Below, piece after piece: positions 12,181 through 19,413 of a DNA stretch of 51,574 bases. This DNA comes from Bacillus sp. 491mf (lineage in GTDB: Bacteria > Bacillota > Bacilli > Bacillales > Bacillaceae_G), in NCBI RefSeq assembly GCF_900112415.1, contig NZ_FOLV01000026.1, positions 1 to 51,574 on the forward strand. The letters run 5' to 3'. Position 1 is the stretch's first letter; each line of letters opens with the position of its first letter. The translations under genes and the position numbers were made by a program. The notes under the pieces were generated by a model. It saw nothing but the letters and a program-made list of their open reading frames with translations. It did not search any database and was not told the DNA's origin.

Positions 12181-12224
12181 AAATCGCTTCACCCATATCG
12201 ATACCTGCAAATATGATAAATATA

Positions 12225-12335
12225 AATCGCAGTTATGCAGAACACAACATAGCTTGCACGTGGCAAAAAAAGGCCCTGACCGCTACTACACATGGCCAGA
12301 TGCCCTCGCCATTCTAAACAGAAAAGGGTTTTTAA
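12225..12335. repeat. Dispersed CTGACCGCTCC-family repeat, copy B
   Basis: AATCGCAGTTATGCAGAACA, CTTGCACGTGGC, CCCTGACCGCTACTACACATG, CCAGATGCCCTCGCC; the middle segment of copy A is missing. Confidence 0.65.
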
Positions 12336-12473
12336 TCAATCTTTCAATTTGTACAGTGACAAAATTGTAAGCTTATTTGCAAAAAATGTTAGAAAAATCA
12401 ATGGTTCATTTACATGTTTTATATTATAATTTTTCAAGTTCCAAGTTATTACATTACAAATAGGAGAATTACT

Positions 12474-13115
12474 ATGAAAAACAATAAGTTTTCAGCCTTT
12501 ATTCCATTATTTTATCTACTCCTACTCATACCTGTAAGTGCTCTTTATGACGTGCTAAATCAATCCACTGTAGGTGCTGTAAATGTAACAACAAAAATAG
12601 ATGAATGGATTCCATTTACAAAAGAATTTATCGTTCCCTATTTACTTTGGTTTCCATATTTATATGGGGCTCTTATTTATTACTGCTTTGCAGATCGAAA
12701 GCTCTATTACGTTACATTAAGTAGTGTACTATTTGGAAAACTCACTTCCTTTAGCGTCTATTATATGTGGCAAACAACCGTAACACGCCCTGAAGTCATC
12801 GGCAATGATGTATTTGCGAATTTAGTGCGCTATATTTATAGTATCGATCAACCGGTGAATTGTTTTCCTAGCATTCACGTACTCACAACATTTGTCATTA
12901 TGATTACAGCCTACAAGCGAAAGGAACAAAATAAATGGGTGTACGCCCTGTTAACATTTGTTGGTGTGCTCATTATTTTATCTACCTTATTTACAAAACA
13001 ACACGCCTTTGTAGATGCTGTAGCAGGTGCTGTACTAGGGAGCTTCCTCTATGCTGCTATGCACTATGTATTTGAATCACGTGAACAAAAGATTACGGTG
13101 CAAGCCGAGGCATAA
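12474..13115 (+). CDS. PAP2-family membrane phosphatase
   Basis: Polytopic membrane protein of 213 aa related to phosphatidic acid phosphatases type 2 (AUR1/PAP2_3-like). The catalytic motifs are reduced but visible: CFPSIHVLTTF with H135 and KQHAFVDAVAG with H177 and D181. It probably dephosphorylates a lipid phosphate at the outer face of the membrane. The ATG follows TAGGAGAATTACT; the longer frame beginning 60 bases upstream has no Shine-Dalgarno. Monocistronic, with its own terminator. The triple operator upstream may control it. Confidence 0.85.
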   Translation: MKNNKFSAFIPLFYLLLLIPVSALYDVLNQSTVGAVNVTTKIDEWIPFTKEFIVPYLLWFPYLYGALIYYCFADRKLYYVTLSSVLFGKLTSFSVYYMWQTTVTRPEVIGNDVFANLVRYIYSIDQPVNCFPSIHVLTTFVIMITAYKRKEQNKWVYALLTFVGVLIILSTLFTKQHAFVDAVAGAVLGSFLYAAMHYVFESREQKITVQAEA

Positions 13116-13123
13116 TCTATAAC

Positions 13124-13160
13124 TAAAAAAGCAGACTGTGGCTTCTTCAGTCTGCTTTTC
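13124..13160 (+). terminator. Terminator after the PAP2 gene
   Basis: AAAAAAGCAGACTG-...-CAGTCTGCTTTTCTC hairpin. Confidence 0.85.
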
Positions 13161-13213
13161 TCTATATAAGAGGAGATTTTCAAATTGGCATATTTGTAAC
13201 ACTCTTACTAGTT

Positions 13214-14227
13214 TTAAGATTGTGGTACAGTCATATCGCCAGGTTTAATGCGACCTGCTTTTTTCAAGATAATATACAGTACATAAGAAACAGCTACTGG
13301 AATTACGATATAAGTAATCACGATCGCTGGAACAACGCTTAATCCTTTGCTTGAAATTAAGTTAATTGGTGCGATTAAAGAACTAAGTCCAAGGCCTGCA
13401 ATTTCTTTTCCTGCTGTAATTTGGAAGACAAGTGCTGATACAGGACCGACAATCGCACTCGCAACAACAGTTGGTACAAGAATCATTGGATTTTTAGTAA
13501 TGTTCGGAAGTTGTACTTTCGGTGTACAAAGAGCTTGTGCTAAAATACCGCCTAAATTATTTTCCTTAGCAGAAATAACAGCGAATCCGATAAATTGAGC
13601 GACGCATCCTGCAAGTGCCGCACCGCCCGCTACGCCGTCTAAGCTAAGTGCAATTGCTAAAGCTGCTGATGAAGCTGGTGAAATTAATAACAATCCCCAA
13701 ACAACTGCAAGTACAATAGACGCGATAAACGGACTACCAGCTGAACTATCCTTAATAAATGCGCCAACTGTATTTAAGACCGGAGTAATATTTTGAGATA
13801 ACCAAATACCGACTAAACCTGAACCTAATATTGCCGCAAATGGAACGAGCATCATATCTAATGCTGTTTTTCCACTCAAACGTTTACCGATATAAACCGC
13901 TAATGTCGCTGTTATTAACGCACCGATTGGTTCACCAGTTTTAATCATTAAACCAGCTGCAGTAATCGAAATCGCTCCAGCCCCAATCGCTCCTGCAACC
14001 ATCGCGGAGAAAATGACAAGTCCATTTGCTCCGAGCATAAAAGCAATTCCTGCTCCAATTGCTGGCGCCATAAGTGATTTTGCAACAACTCCGATTGTAA
14101 TTAACATCGGAATATCAACAATTCTTCCTATATTCTCAATAAGTAGACCAATTCCAAGAGTTACGAAAATACCTTGTGCAATTCCTGCAGATCCTTTAAA
14201 TATGCGAGGCATGATGTATTCCTTCAT
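13214..14227 (-). CDS. PTS EIIC-like membrane protein (PTS_EIIC_2 type)
   Basis: Very hydrophobic 337-aa protein, glycine/alanine-rich with about ten membrane segments, of the family annotated as PTS transporter subunit IIC or 'predicted membrane protein, regulator'. Recognisable stretches are RIFKGSAGIAQGIF near the start and NPMILVPTVVASAIVGPVSA. No EIIA or EIIB partner is nearby, so sugar transport is uncertain. The ATG at 14227 is preceded by AGAAGG at 8 bases, better than the GTG three codons upstream. It lies 20 bases after ldh and is probably co-transcribed with it under Rex. Confidence 0.75.
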   Translation of the reverse strand: MKEYIMPRIFKGSAGIAQGIFVTLGIGLLIENIGRIVDIPMLITIGVVAKSLMAPAIGAGIAFMLGANGLVIFSAMVAGAIGAGAISITAAGLMIKTGEPIGALITATLAVYIGKRLSGKTALDMMLVPFAAILGSGLVGIWLSQNITPVLNTVGAFIKDSSAGSPFIASIVLAVVWGLLLISPASSAALAIALSLDGVAGGAALAGCVAQFIGFAVISAKENNLGGILAQALCTPKVQLPNITKNPMILVPTVVASAIVGPVSALVFQITAGKEIAGLGLSSLIAPINLISSKGLSVVPAIVITYIVIPVAVSYVLYIILKKAGRIKPGDMTVPQS

Positions 14228-14247
14228 CTGTTTCACCTTCTTCTAGT

Positions 14248-15198
14248 TTAGTAACCAATTACTTTCATATAGTCACGTAAAATATCATTTGATGCTGCGA
14301 ATTTTCTTTCTTCATCTTCTGTTAAATTCAACTCAACAATCTCTTTCACACCATCTCTTGTTATGATGGCTGGAACACCTGTACAAATTTCATATTCACC
14401 ATATTCACCATCTAGGATTGTTGATACCGCAATAACACGATAATCATCATTAAAAATGGAACGTGCAATATAAGCTAAGGAGTTCCCAATACCGTAGTAT
14501 GTTGTTCCTTTTCGTTTATAAATTTCCCAACCTGCTTTTGATGTTTGTTCAACAATCGAATCTAAATCAATATCCGCAAAGCGTTCTTTTTGCTCTTTTA
14601 AAATTTGTAGCATCGGTTTTCCACCAACTGTTACGTGAGACCAAGCAACCATTTGTGAATCGCCATGTTCTCCTAATGAGTAACCATGAATGCTACGAGG
14701 ATCCACATCAAATATTTCAGACAAAATTGTTTTTAAGCGAGAAGAATCTAAAGATGTCCCAGTACCAATCACACGGTTTCTCGGAAGACCTGATAACTTC
14801 CAAACTTGGTAAGTAATAATATCAACTGGATTAGAAGCAATTAAGAAAATACCTTGAAAGCCGCTTTCCATAACTCCTGATACGACACTTTCCATAATTT
14901 TTGCACTTGCTCCTAAAGTATCAAGACGACTTTGTCCTGGCTTTGGAGCAGCTCCTGCTGTAATAATGACAATGTCCATATCTTTGCAGTCTTCATAATC
15001 GCCTGCATATACTTTTGTTCTTGTATTTGTAAAATTAATGCAGTGAGACAAATCCATCGCTTCGCCAACTGCTCGTTCATGATTAATATCAATTAACGCT
15101 AACTCTTCACAGATTCCTTGATTCACAATAGAGTACGCACAGCTAGATCCAACTAATCCTGTACCTATAATTGCAATTTTTCTTGTACTTCTATTCAT
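14248..15198 (-). CDS. ldh: L-lactate dehydrogenase
   Basis: Reduces pyruvate to L-lactate with NADH during fermentation. NAD-binding GTGLVGSS near residue 13, substrate-binding arginine in [14 protein letters not shown], catalytic histidine in SLGEHGDSQ; 316 aa. The ATG at 15198 was chosen because AGGAG lies 8 bases before it; an in-frame ATG two codons upstream is too close. B. cereus group strains carry several ldh paralogues, and this one resembles the 316-aa form. A perfect Rex box is 93 bases upstream. Confidence 0.96.
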   Translation of the reverse strand: MNRSTRKIAIIGTGLVGSSCAYSIVNQGICEELALIDINHERAVGEAMDLSHCINFTNTRTKVYAGDYEDCKDMDIVIITAGAAPKPGQSRLDTLGASAKIMESVVSGVMESGFQGIFLIASNPVDIITYQVWKLSGLPRNRVIGTGTSLDSSRLKTILSEIFDVDPRSIHGYSLGEHGDSQMVAWSHVTVGGKPMLQILKEQKERFADIDLDSIVEQTSKAGWEIYKRKGTTYYGIGNSLAYIARSIFNDDYRVIAVSTILDGEYGEYEICTGVPAIITRDGVKEIVELNLTEDEERKFAASNDILRDYMKVIGY

Positions 15199-15290
15199 AA
15201 CCATCTCTCCTGTTTCTATGTAATCTTCTTTGTTTTATGTATCTTACACTTTTTATTATAAAAGTTTTCACCGTAAAAACCATGTACAAC

Positions 15291-15308
15291 TTGTGAACTA
15301 TTTCACAA
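15291..15308 (-). promoter_or_regulatory. Rex operator upstream of ldh
   Basis: TTGTGAACTATTTCACAA is an exact match to the Rex consensus TTGTGAA-N4-TTCACAA. Rex is the NADH/NAD-sensing repressor of fermentation genes, so ldh (and the IIC-like gene) should be derepressed when NADH is high. Confidence 0.9.
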
Positions 15309-15368
15309 TATTATGGACATTTTATGTCCCTTTTCACATAATTTCGACAAAGCCCCGATACCTTCACA

Positions 15369-15408
15369 AAAAAACGAGTAACGTCTCAATTACGTTACCC
15401 GTTTTGAA
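15369..15408 (-). terminator. Terminator after the CotF-like pair
   Basis: Minus strand AACGGGTAACG-...-CGTTACTCGTTTTTTT. Confidence 0.8.
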
Positions 15409-15424
15409 ATATGTCTGTTCTTAT

Positions 15425-15530
15425 CCCGCTAGACCCTCACCTCAAGATTGAGAGAGAAACAAAGAAGATAGGCGGGCTTTCCAGCAGTGAGAAAAGCGTC
15501 ACTAATGGAAGTTTCACTTTATTGCGCGCT
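15425..15530 (-). repeat. Degenerate copy of the structured repeat at 51228-51385
   Basis: Minus strand shares AAAGTGAAACTTCC, CCTATCTTCTTTG and AATCTTGAGGTG with the element at the right end of the window, but the perfect stems are lost. Confidence 0.6.
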
Positions 15531-15767
15531 TAATTGATTCTTTAACTGCTGAACAACCATTGGATTAGCTGGCGCTGCTGGCTGATAATAGCCCTTTTGC
15601 ATCGCATACTCATATAGATTGCGCTGCCTTACTTCATCTTGATTACGAATTTGAATTAACGTTTGATGTAATTGTTCATTATTCGCTTGCGCAATATAAT
15701 TTGCATAACCCGTTAAACTTGCATTTAACCCAGCTAAATAATCATTTACCATATCTTTTTCATTCAT
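15519..15767 (-). CDS. CotF-like spore coat protein (second half)
   Basis: 82 aa, resembling the C-terminal half of the coat F domain (NEKDMVNDYLAGLNASLTGY, later VRQRNLYEYAMQKGYYQP). The residue pattern is ferritin-like helical. It follows the 61-aa gene below by 14 bases; together they give one CotF-sized protein in two reading frames. Probably sporulation-expressed (family inference). No sigma-E/K promoter was identified by eye. Confidence 0.7.
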   Translation of the reverse strand: MNEKDMVNDYLAGLNASLTGYANYIAQANNEQLHQTLIQIRNQDEVRQRNLYEYAMQKGYYQPAAPANPMVVQQLKNQLSAQ

Positions 15768-15780
15768 GTTCTCTACACCC

Positions 15781-15966
15781 CTATCCTAAAAAAGACATTA
15801 ATTGTTGTTTCGTATTTTGGGCATCTTGCACATCTTTTTGCAGAATCTGCCTAAGCTGCGGATCCGTACATGTCTGTGCATACTCTTGTAATTTGTTAAT
15901 AACTGTTGCATGCCCGCCAATCAGATGACGTAAATTCTCTACTTCAAGTTCAGTTAAATTTTGCAT
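15781..15966 (-). CDS. CotF-like spore coat protein (first half)
   Basis: 61 aa, helical: NLTELEVENLRHLIGGHATV and LQEYAQTCTDPQLRQILQKD, the usual first helix pair of coat F domain proteins. Start chosen at the ATG of MQNLTELE; the longer frame adds nine residues without a better ribosome site. Likely co-transcribed with the following 82-aa gene. Confidence 0.7.
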   Translation of the reverse strand: MQNLTELEVENLRHLIGGHATVINKLQEYAQTCTDPQLRQILQKDVQDAQNTKQQLMSFLG

Positions 15967-16030
15967 TGTAACAGCCTTCCTTTCTTTGTTCATTCACGAT
16001 TTAGTATTTATTTTTTTGGGAATTTGTATG

Positions 16031-16068
16031 CACGAAAAAACCTTAGAATCGCTTCTAAGGTTTTATTC
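16031..16068 (-). terminator. Terminator after the TetR gene
   Basis: AAAACCTTAGAA-GCGA-TTCTAAGGTTTT symmetric hairpin overlapping the last codons. Confidence 0.85.
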
Positions 16069-16620
16069 TTTCATCACATGCAGTCCTTTAATAAATGTTT
16101 CCAATAATAAATGTAAGCTCACATCTAAATCCAGCGGCAACCCGAATCCACCTTGCTGTTCAATCGAAGCAAAACCATGACAAATACTTCTTATTCCGCG
16201 CGTCGCATGCAATGCTTTCTCTCCTTCTAATCCGTATTGCTGTAAAATTTGAAGGCAAAGCTCTACAATTCCGTCCCCCGTTTGCTGCACTTCTTCATCT
16301 CGTAAAAAAGTTGCTTCATACAACCCAGGATGTTTTCGAACAAACGATACGTACGTTTCTCCTAATGCGTAAATTGCCTCGTCCATACTTTTATCCTCTA
16401 CCGCCTCTTTCAGCGCCCCGTGTAGCTGCTCTATTCCGTAAATACCAAGATTTTTCCGTACATCTTGTAACCCTTTCACATGATTATATAGAGAGGGGGA
16501 ACGTATTCCGAGCCTTTGCGATAATGACGCTAATGTTACCTCTTGTATGCCATTTGTATCTGCGATTTCTGCCGCTGTATCTACAATTTTCTGTAATGTA
16601 AGTCCGATTCTCGGTGACAT
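16063..16620 (-). CDS. TetR-family regulator
   Basis: 185 aa with an N-terminal helix-turn-helix (VTLASLSQRLGIRSPSLYNH) and a C-terminal ligand-binding domain of the WHG type (TetR_C_33). It starts 4 bases after the stop of the metallo-hydrolase gene, so both form one operon. The pair of palindromes at 17369-17406 in front of that operon is the obvious candidate operator, implying autorepression relieved by an unknown ligand. Confidence 0.9.
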   Translation of the reverse strand: MSPRIGLTLQKIVDTAAEIADTNGIQEVTLASLSQRLGIRSPSLYNHVKGLQDVRKNLGIYGIEQLHGALKEAVEDKSMDEAIYALGETYVSFVRKHPGLYEATFLRDEEVQQTGDGIVELCLQILQQYGLEGEKALHATRGIRSICHGFASIEQQGGFGLPLDLDVSLHLLLETFIKGLHVMKE

Positions 16621-16623
16621 AAA

Positions 16624-17346
16624 TTAACCCTCCTTCATACTTTCTACATTTCGCTTTGCTTCCTTAATAGCAAGTTCTATTGCAGCGCCTGGATCCTTTA
16701 TCATTTTTCCATGCCCTGCCGCAAGTAAGGAAGGTTCATAGGACCTTAGCTTCTCTGCGCTCTGCAATGCTACTTCTTTACTCCACGTTGCCATCGCAGG
16801 AAACGGAAACCAAAATTTCATTTGTCCCGAAACAGCCATGCCCCCTCTTGTTTGAAAGGCATCCCCCACAATAAGAGCGTTATTTCGCGTATCAAGAAAC
16901 GACATGGAGCCTGGTGTATGTCCCGGCGTCATAATCGCAAGAAGCGATCCAATTCGGTCCCCATCCGCTAATAAAACATCTGGCCCTGTCTTCACTTGTT
17001 TCGGGACACCGCCTTTTATTGGCGTATTCGGTTCATCTCTTTGTAATGTCGTATCTCCTTCTAACAGCCTAGCATCTCGCTTAGAAATATAAACAGGAAC
17101 ATCAGGAAGTACTTCCTTTAATGCGTCTAGTGCACCGATGTGATCATCATGTGCATGCGTTAATACAATATTCGTAATCGGCTTTCCTATTTTCTGAGCC
17201 GCTTGTAAAATACCTTTTGCGCTATATGGAAGTGCCGCATCAATTAAAGTTAACCCCTCTTCTTCCTCCACAAAGTAACAATTCACAGGAAACACTCTTG
17301 GTAAAAATGACAATTGATATACTGTTTTTTCGTGCATCATTCTCAT
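16624..17346 (-). CDS. Metallo-beta-lactamase-fold hydrolase
   Basis: 240-aa cytosolic MBL-fold enzyme. The metal motif is LTHAHDDHIGALDAL, with the second histidine in MTPGHTPGSMSF, the aspartate in IVGDAFQTRGG and the last histidine in LAAGHGKMI. Glyoxalase-II-like folds of this sort hydrolyse thioesters, lactones or phosphodiesters; the substrate cannot be told. Start at the ATG 17344-17346 after GGGAGCTGGAAAT; the longer frame would run through both operators and was rejected. Operon with the TetR gene. Confidence 0.85.
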   Translation of the reverse strand: MRMMHEKTVYQLSFLPRVFPVNCYFVEEEEGLTLIDAALPYSAKGILQAAQKIGKPITNIVLTHAHDDHIGALDALKEVLPDVPVYISKRDARLLEGDTTLQRDEPNTPIKGGVPKQVKTGPDVLLADGDRIGSLLAIMTPGHTPGSMSFLDTRNNALIVGDAFQTRGGMAVSGQMKFWFPFPAMATWSKEVALQSAEKLRSYEPSLLAAGHGKMIKDPGAAIELAIKEAKRNVESMKEG

Positions 17347-17368
17347 ATTTCCAGCTCCCTTTCCAAAA

Positions 17369-17406
17369 ACTAATGGTATTAGTTTTATTATACTAATGGC
17401 ATTAGT
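17369..17406 (-). promoter_or_regulatory. Paired operators of the MBL-TetR operon
   Basis: ACTAATGGTATTAGT (17369-17383) and ACTAATGGCATTAGT (17392-17406), two near-identical 15-bp palindromes with centres 23 bases apart, 20-60 bases upstream of the hydrolase start. Confidence 0.8.
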
Positions 17407-17446
17407 TTTCGTCACTATAAATTCCATTTTTGGGCAAAAAAAGAAG

Positions 17447-17473
17447 AAGTAGTCGTTTTATATGACTACTTCC
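17447..17473 (-). terminator. Terminator after the deaminase gene
   Basis: GAAGTAGTC-ATATAAAAC-GACTACTTC followed by a T-rich run on the minus strand. Confidence 0.8.
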
Positions 17474-17488
17474 TTTCCCCTAATTAAA

Positions 17489-17899
17489 TTACTCTTGGCA
17501 ATCTTTGTATGCCTCATACCAATGATACGGCTGTATTTCTTGTAACGTCTTGAAAATAAGTTTTCCCTCTCGAGAATAAATTGCCGCTTTCACATCCGAG
17601 CCCCAATAAAATAAACGCTCTTGGCAAACGCCGCATGGGGTCAATACTTTGAATTCATCATGTTCGTCATCTCTTGTCACACAAATACTATGTGTGATCC
17701 TCTTATTTAACTTATGCGCCTCACATATCGCCCCAGTTTCCATACATAATTCAGTTGAATCATTAATAACTTCAGGAGCAACACTAATCAATATATCGCC
17801 ATCTTCCGTACACATTGCTGCCGCCCCTCCCCAGCCTATAGGATAGCGTTTCTTCACAAATTGAATGGCTGCTTCATATAATTCTTGTTCAATTGACAT
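17489..17899 (-). CDS. Cytidine/blasticidin-S deaminase-like protein
   Basis: 136-aa zinc deaminase of the cytidine deaminase superfamily. Zinc motif C52-M-E54 (LCMETGAICEA) and P88-C89-G90-V91-C92 (TPCGVCQE). A cysteine rather than histidine as first ligand is usual in tetrameric CDAs and in blasticidin-S deaminase of B. cereus. Substrate unproven: free cytidine, a modified nucleoside or a nucleoside antibiotic. It begins 4 bases after the MFS exporter gene, suggesting the two act together. Confidence 0.75.
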   Translation of the reverse strand: MSIEQELYEAAIQFVKKRYPIGWGGAAAMCTEDGDILISVAPEVINDSTELCMETGAICEAHKLNKRITHSICVTRDDEHDEFKVLTPCGVCQERLFYWGSDVKAAIYSREGKLIFKTLQEIQPYHWYEAYKDCQE

Positions 17900-17903
17900 G
17901 ACA

Positions 17904-19124
17904 TCAATACCTTTCTACATTATCTCTTTCTCTAAAGGCCGCTTCCTCTATCTTATAAGACAAAAATGGGCTTTGTGTAAAATACATTCCCGCTAATAAT
18001 AGAGTAATTGCCCCTATACTATACAATTGAGATGTTGGTACATAATCAGCTAATACGCCGCCAAGTAAGTATCCTAAAGGAGCCAGCGCACCTTGAATCG
18101 CATACACAACTGTTAATGCTCTCCCTAAATACTCCCCATCAATACTTGTTTGCAGTATCGTTTGAAATTGCACACCCATTACACCAATCATCATCCACGA
18201 CATAGCAAGTAGAACAAGTGCCGAAAGTAAAGAGCTTGATAAAAACAAATACGATAAAAACCAAGCACTTCCACCGATAAAATTAACTGTAACAAAAACA
18301 CTTTTCAAACGATAACGGAATAGCTTTCCAGACAACATACTCCCCAATAAAGTTCCAATCGATATAGCTGTCATCCACATTCCATATTCTTTCTCTGTAT
18401 GTGCCAATATTGGCATAAGCCCGAGCGGAATGCACATGAGCATATTAATAATCGTAAAAACACAAATAAATGTACGCAGTTCTCCGAGTTTCCAAAAATA
18501 ACGAAGGCCTTCCAAAAATTCTTTTTTATACGCAACTTTCTGATTCGTTTCGTTTTGTTTCAGTCGTGGCAATTTCAATAGTATCCATAGAACAAAAAAG
18601 AGAATCACATACGTAATAGAGTTAAAGAAATACACCATGCCGATTCCAATTGTAGCTATAATCAGACCGGAAACTGCATTACAAATAATATCTAAACTGT
18701 TGTAGGTAAAGGCAAAAACAGAATTCACTTTACCTAACTGCTCTTTTTCTACTAAAGATGGAATCAACGCGCTTTCAGTTGGATAACCAAGATCTGCTGC
18801 TAGCGTTGCGATAAATATAAGCCAAAGTAATACTGGCGGATGTAATTGATTGACGTAGTATAAAAGTACTATTAACGTCAAAATAACAGCTTGTATTCCC
18901 ATCGCTATTAACAACAACGTCTTTTTCGAATATTTATCAATAATTGGTCCGTAAAAAATTTGCAATGCAACAGGTAACAGCGTCACAAAGCTAGCAATCC
19001 CAATCCACGTATTAGAACTCATCGTTTCTTTTACAAACCATATCGTTGCCATGTAATAAAGACTATCCGAGAAATTAGCAACAATTCGTACAAAAAGTAA
19101 CGTAAGTATATTTTTGTTCATCAT
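17904..19124 (-). CDS. MFS transporter, probable drug/metabolite exporter
   Basis: About 406 aa with 12 predicted membrane segments, of the MFS_3 (enterobactin-exporter-like/macrolide-efflux-like) class: FVRIVANFSDSLYYMATIWF at the N-terminus and FQTILQTSIDGEYLGRALTV in the second half. Start at the ATG 10-11 bases after AAAGGAG; an upstream in-frame start exists. Coupled to the deaminase-like gene. The cargo is unknown. Confidence 0.8.
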   Translation of the reverse strand: MMNKNILTLLFVRIVANFSDSLYYMATIWFVKETMSSNTWIGIASFVTLLPVALQIFYGPIIDKYSKKTLLLIAMGIQAVILTLIVLLYYVNQLHPPVLLWLIFIATLAADLGYPTESALIPSLVEKEQLGKVNSVFAFTYNSLDIICNAVSGLIIATIGIGMVYFFNSITYVILFFVLWILLKLPRLKQNETNQKVAYKKEFLEGLRYFWKLGELRTFICVFTIINMLMCIPLGLMPILAHTEKEYGMWMTAISIGTLLGSMLSGKLFRYRLKSVFVTVNFIGGSAWFLSYLFLSSSLLSALVLLAMSWMMIGVMGVQFQTILQTSIDGEYLGRALTVVYAIQGALAPLGYLLGGVLADYVPTSQLYSIGAITLLLAGMYFTQSPFLSYKIEEAAFRERDNVERY

Positions 19125-19307
19125 ATCCAATTTCGCTCCTTTACATTGTTTAATATACATAACCAATGTAAAGGCGGCGGCCGAATGAGACGTTATATAT
19201 CCGTAATATAGTGGTACATATCTTCAACCTTTCTTTTCCATTTTTTATAGGATAACATAAATATAGTGGTTGTTTACTTAATTTTCAGATAACCACTCCC
19301 GTGCCGA

Positions 19308-19376
19308 ATCGCCGATATATCACAAAGGTCGCCGATAAAACCGCCATTTGCGCTGATATATTATCAAACGCGAAAA
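19308..19376. repeat. Dispersed GATATATC repeat, copy 2
   Basis: TCGCCGATATATCACAAAGG, TCGCCGATAAAACCGCC, TTGCGCTGATATATTATC; same orientation as copy 1. Confidence 0.65.
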
Positions 19377-19405
19377 AAGGAGCTAGCCACAAAAGGCAGC
19401 TCCTC
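19374..19405 (-). terminator. Terminator after fadE
   Basis: GGAGCTGCCTTTTGTGGCTAGCTCC followed by TTTTTT on the minus strand. Confidence 0.8.
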
Positions 19406-19413
19406 CATTTTTA

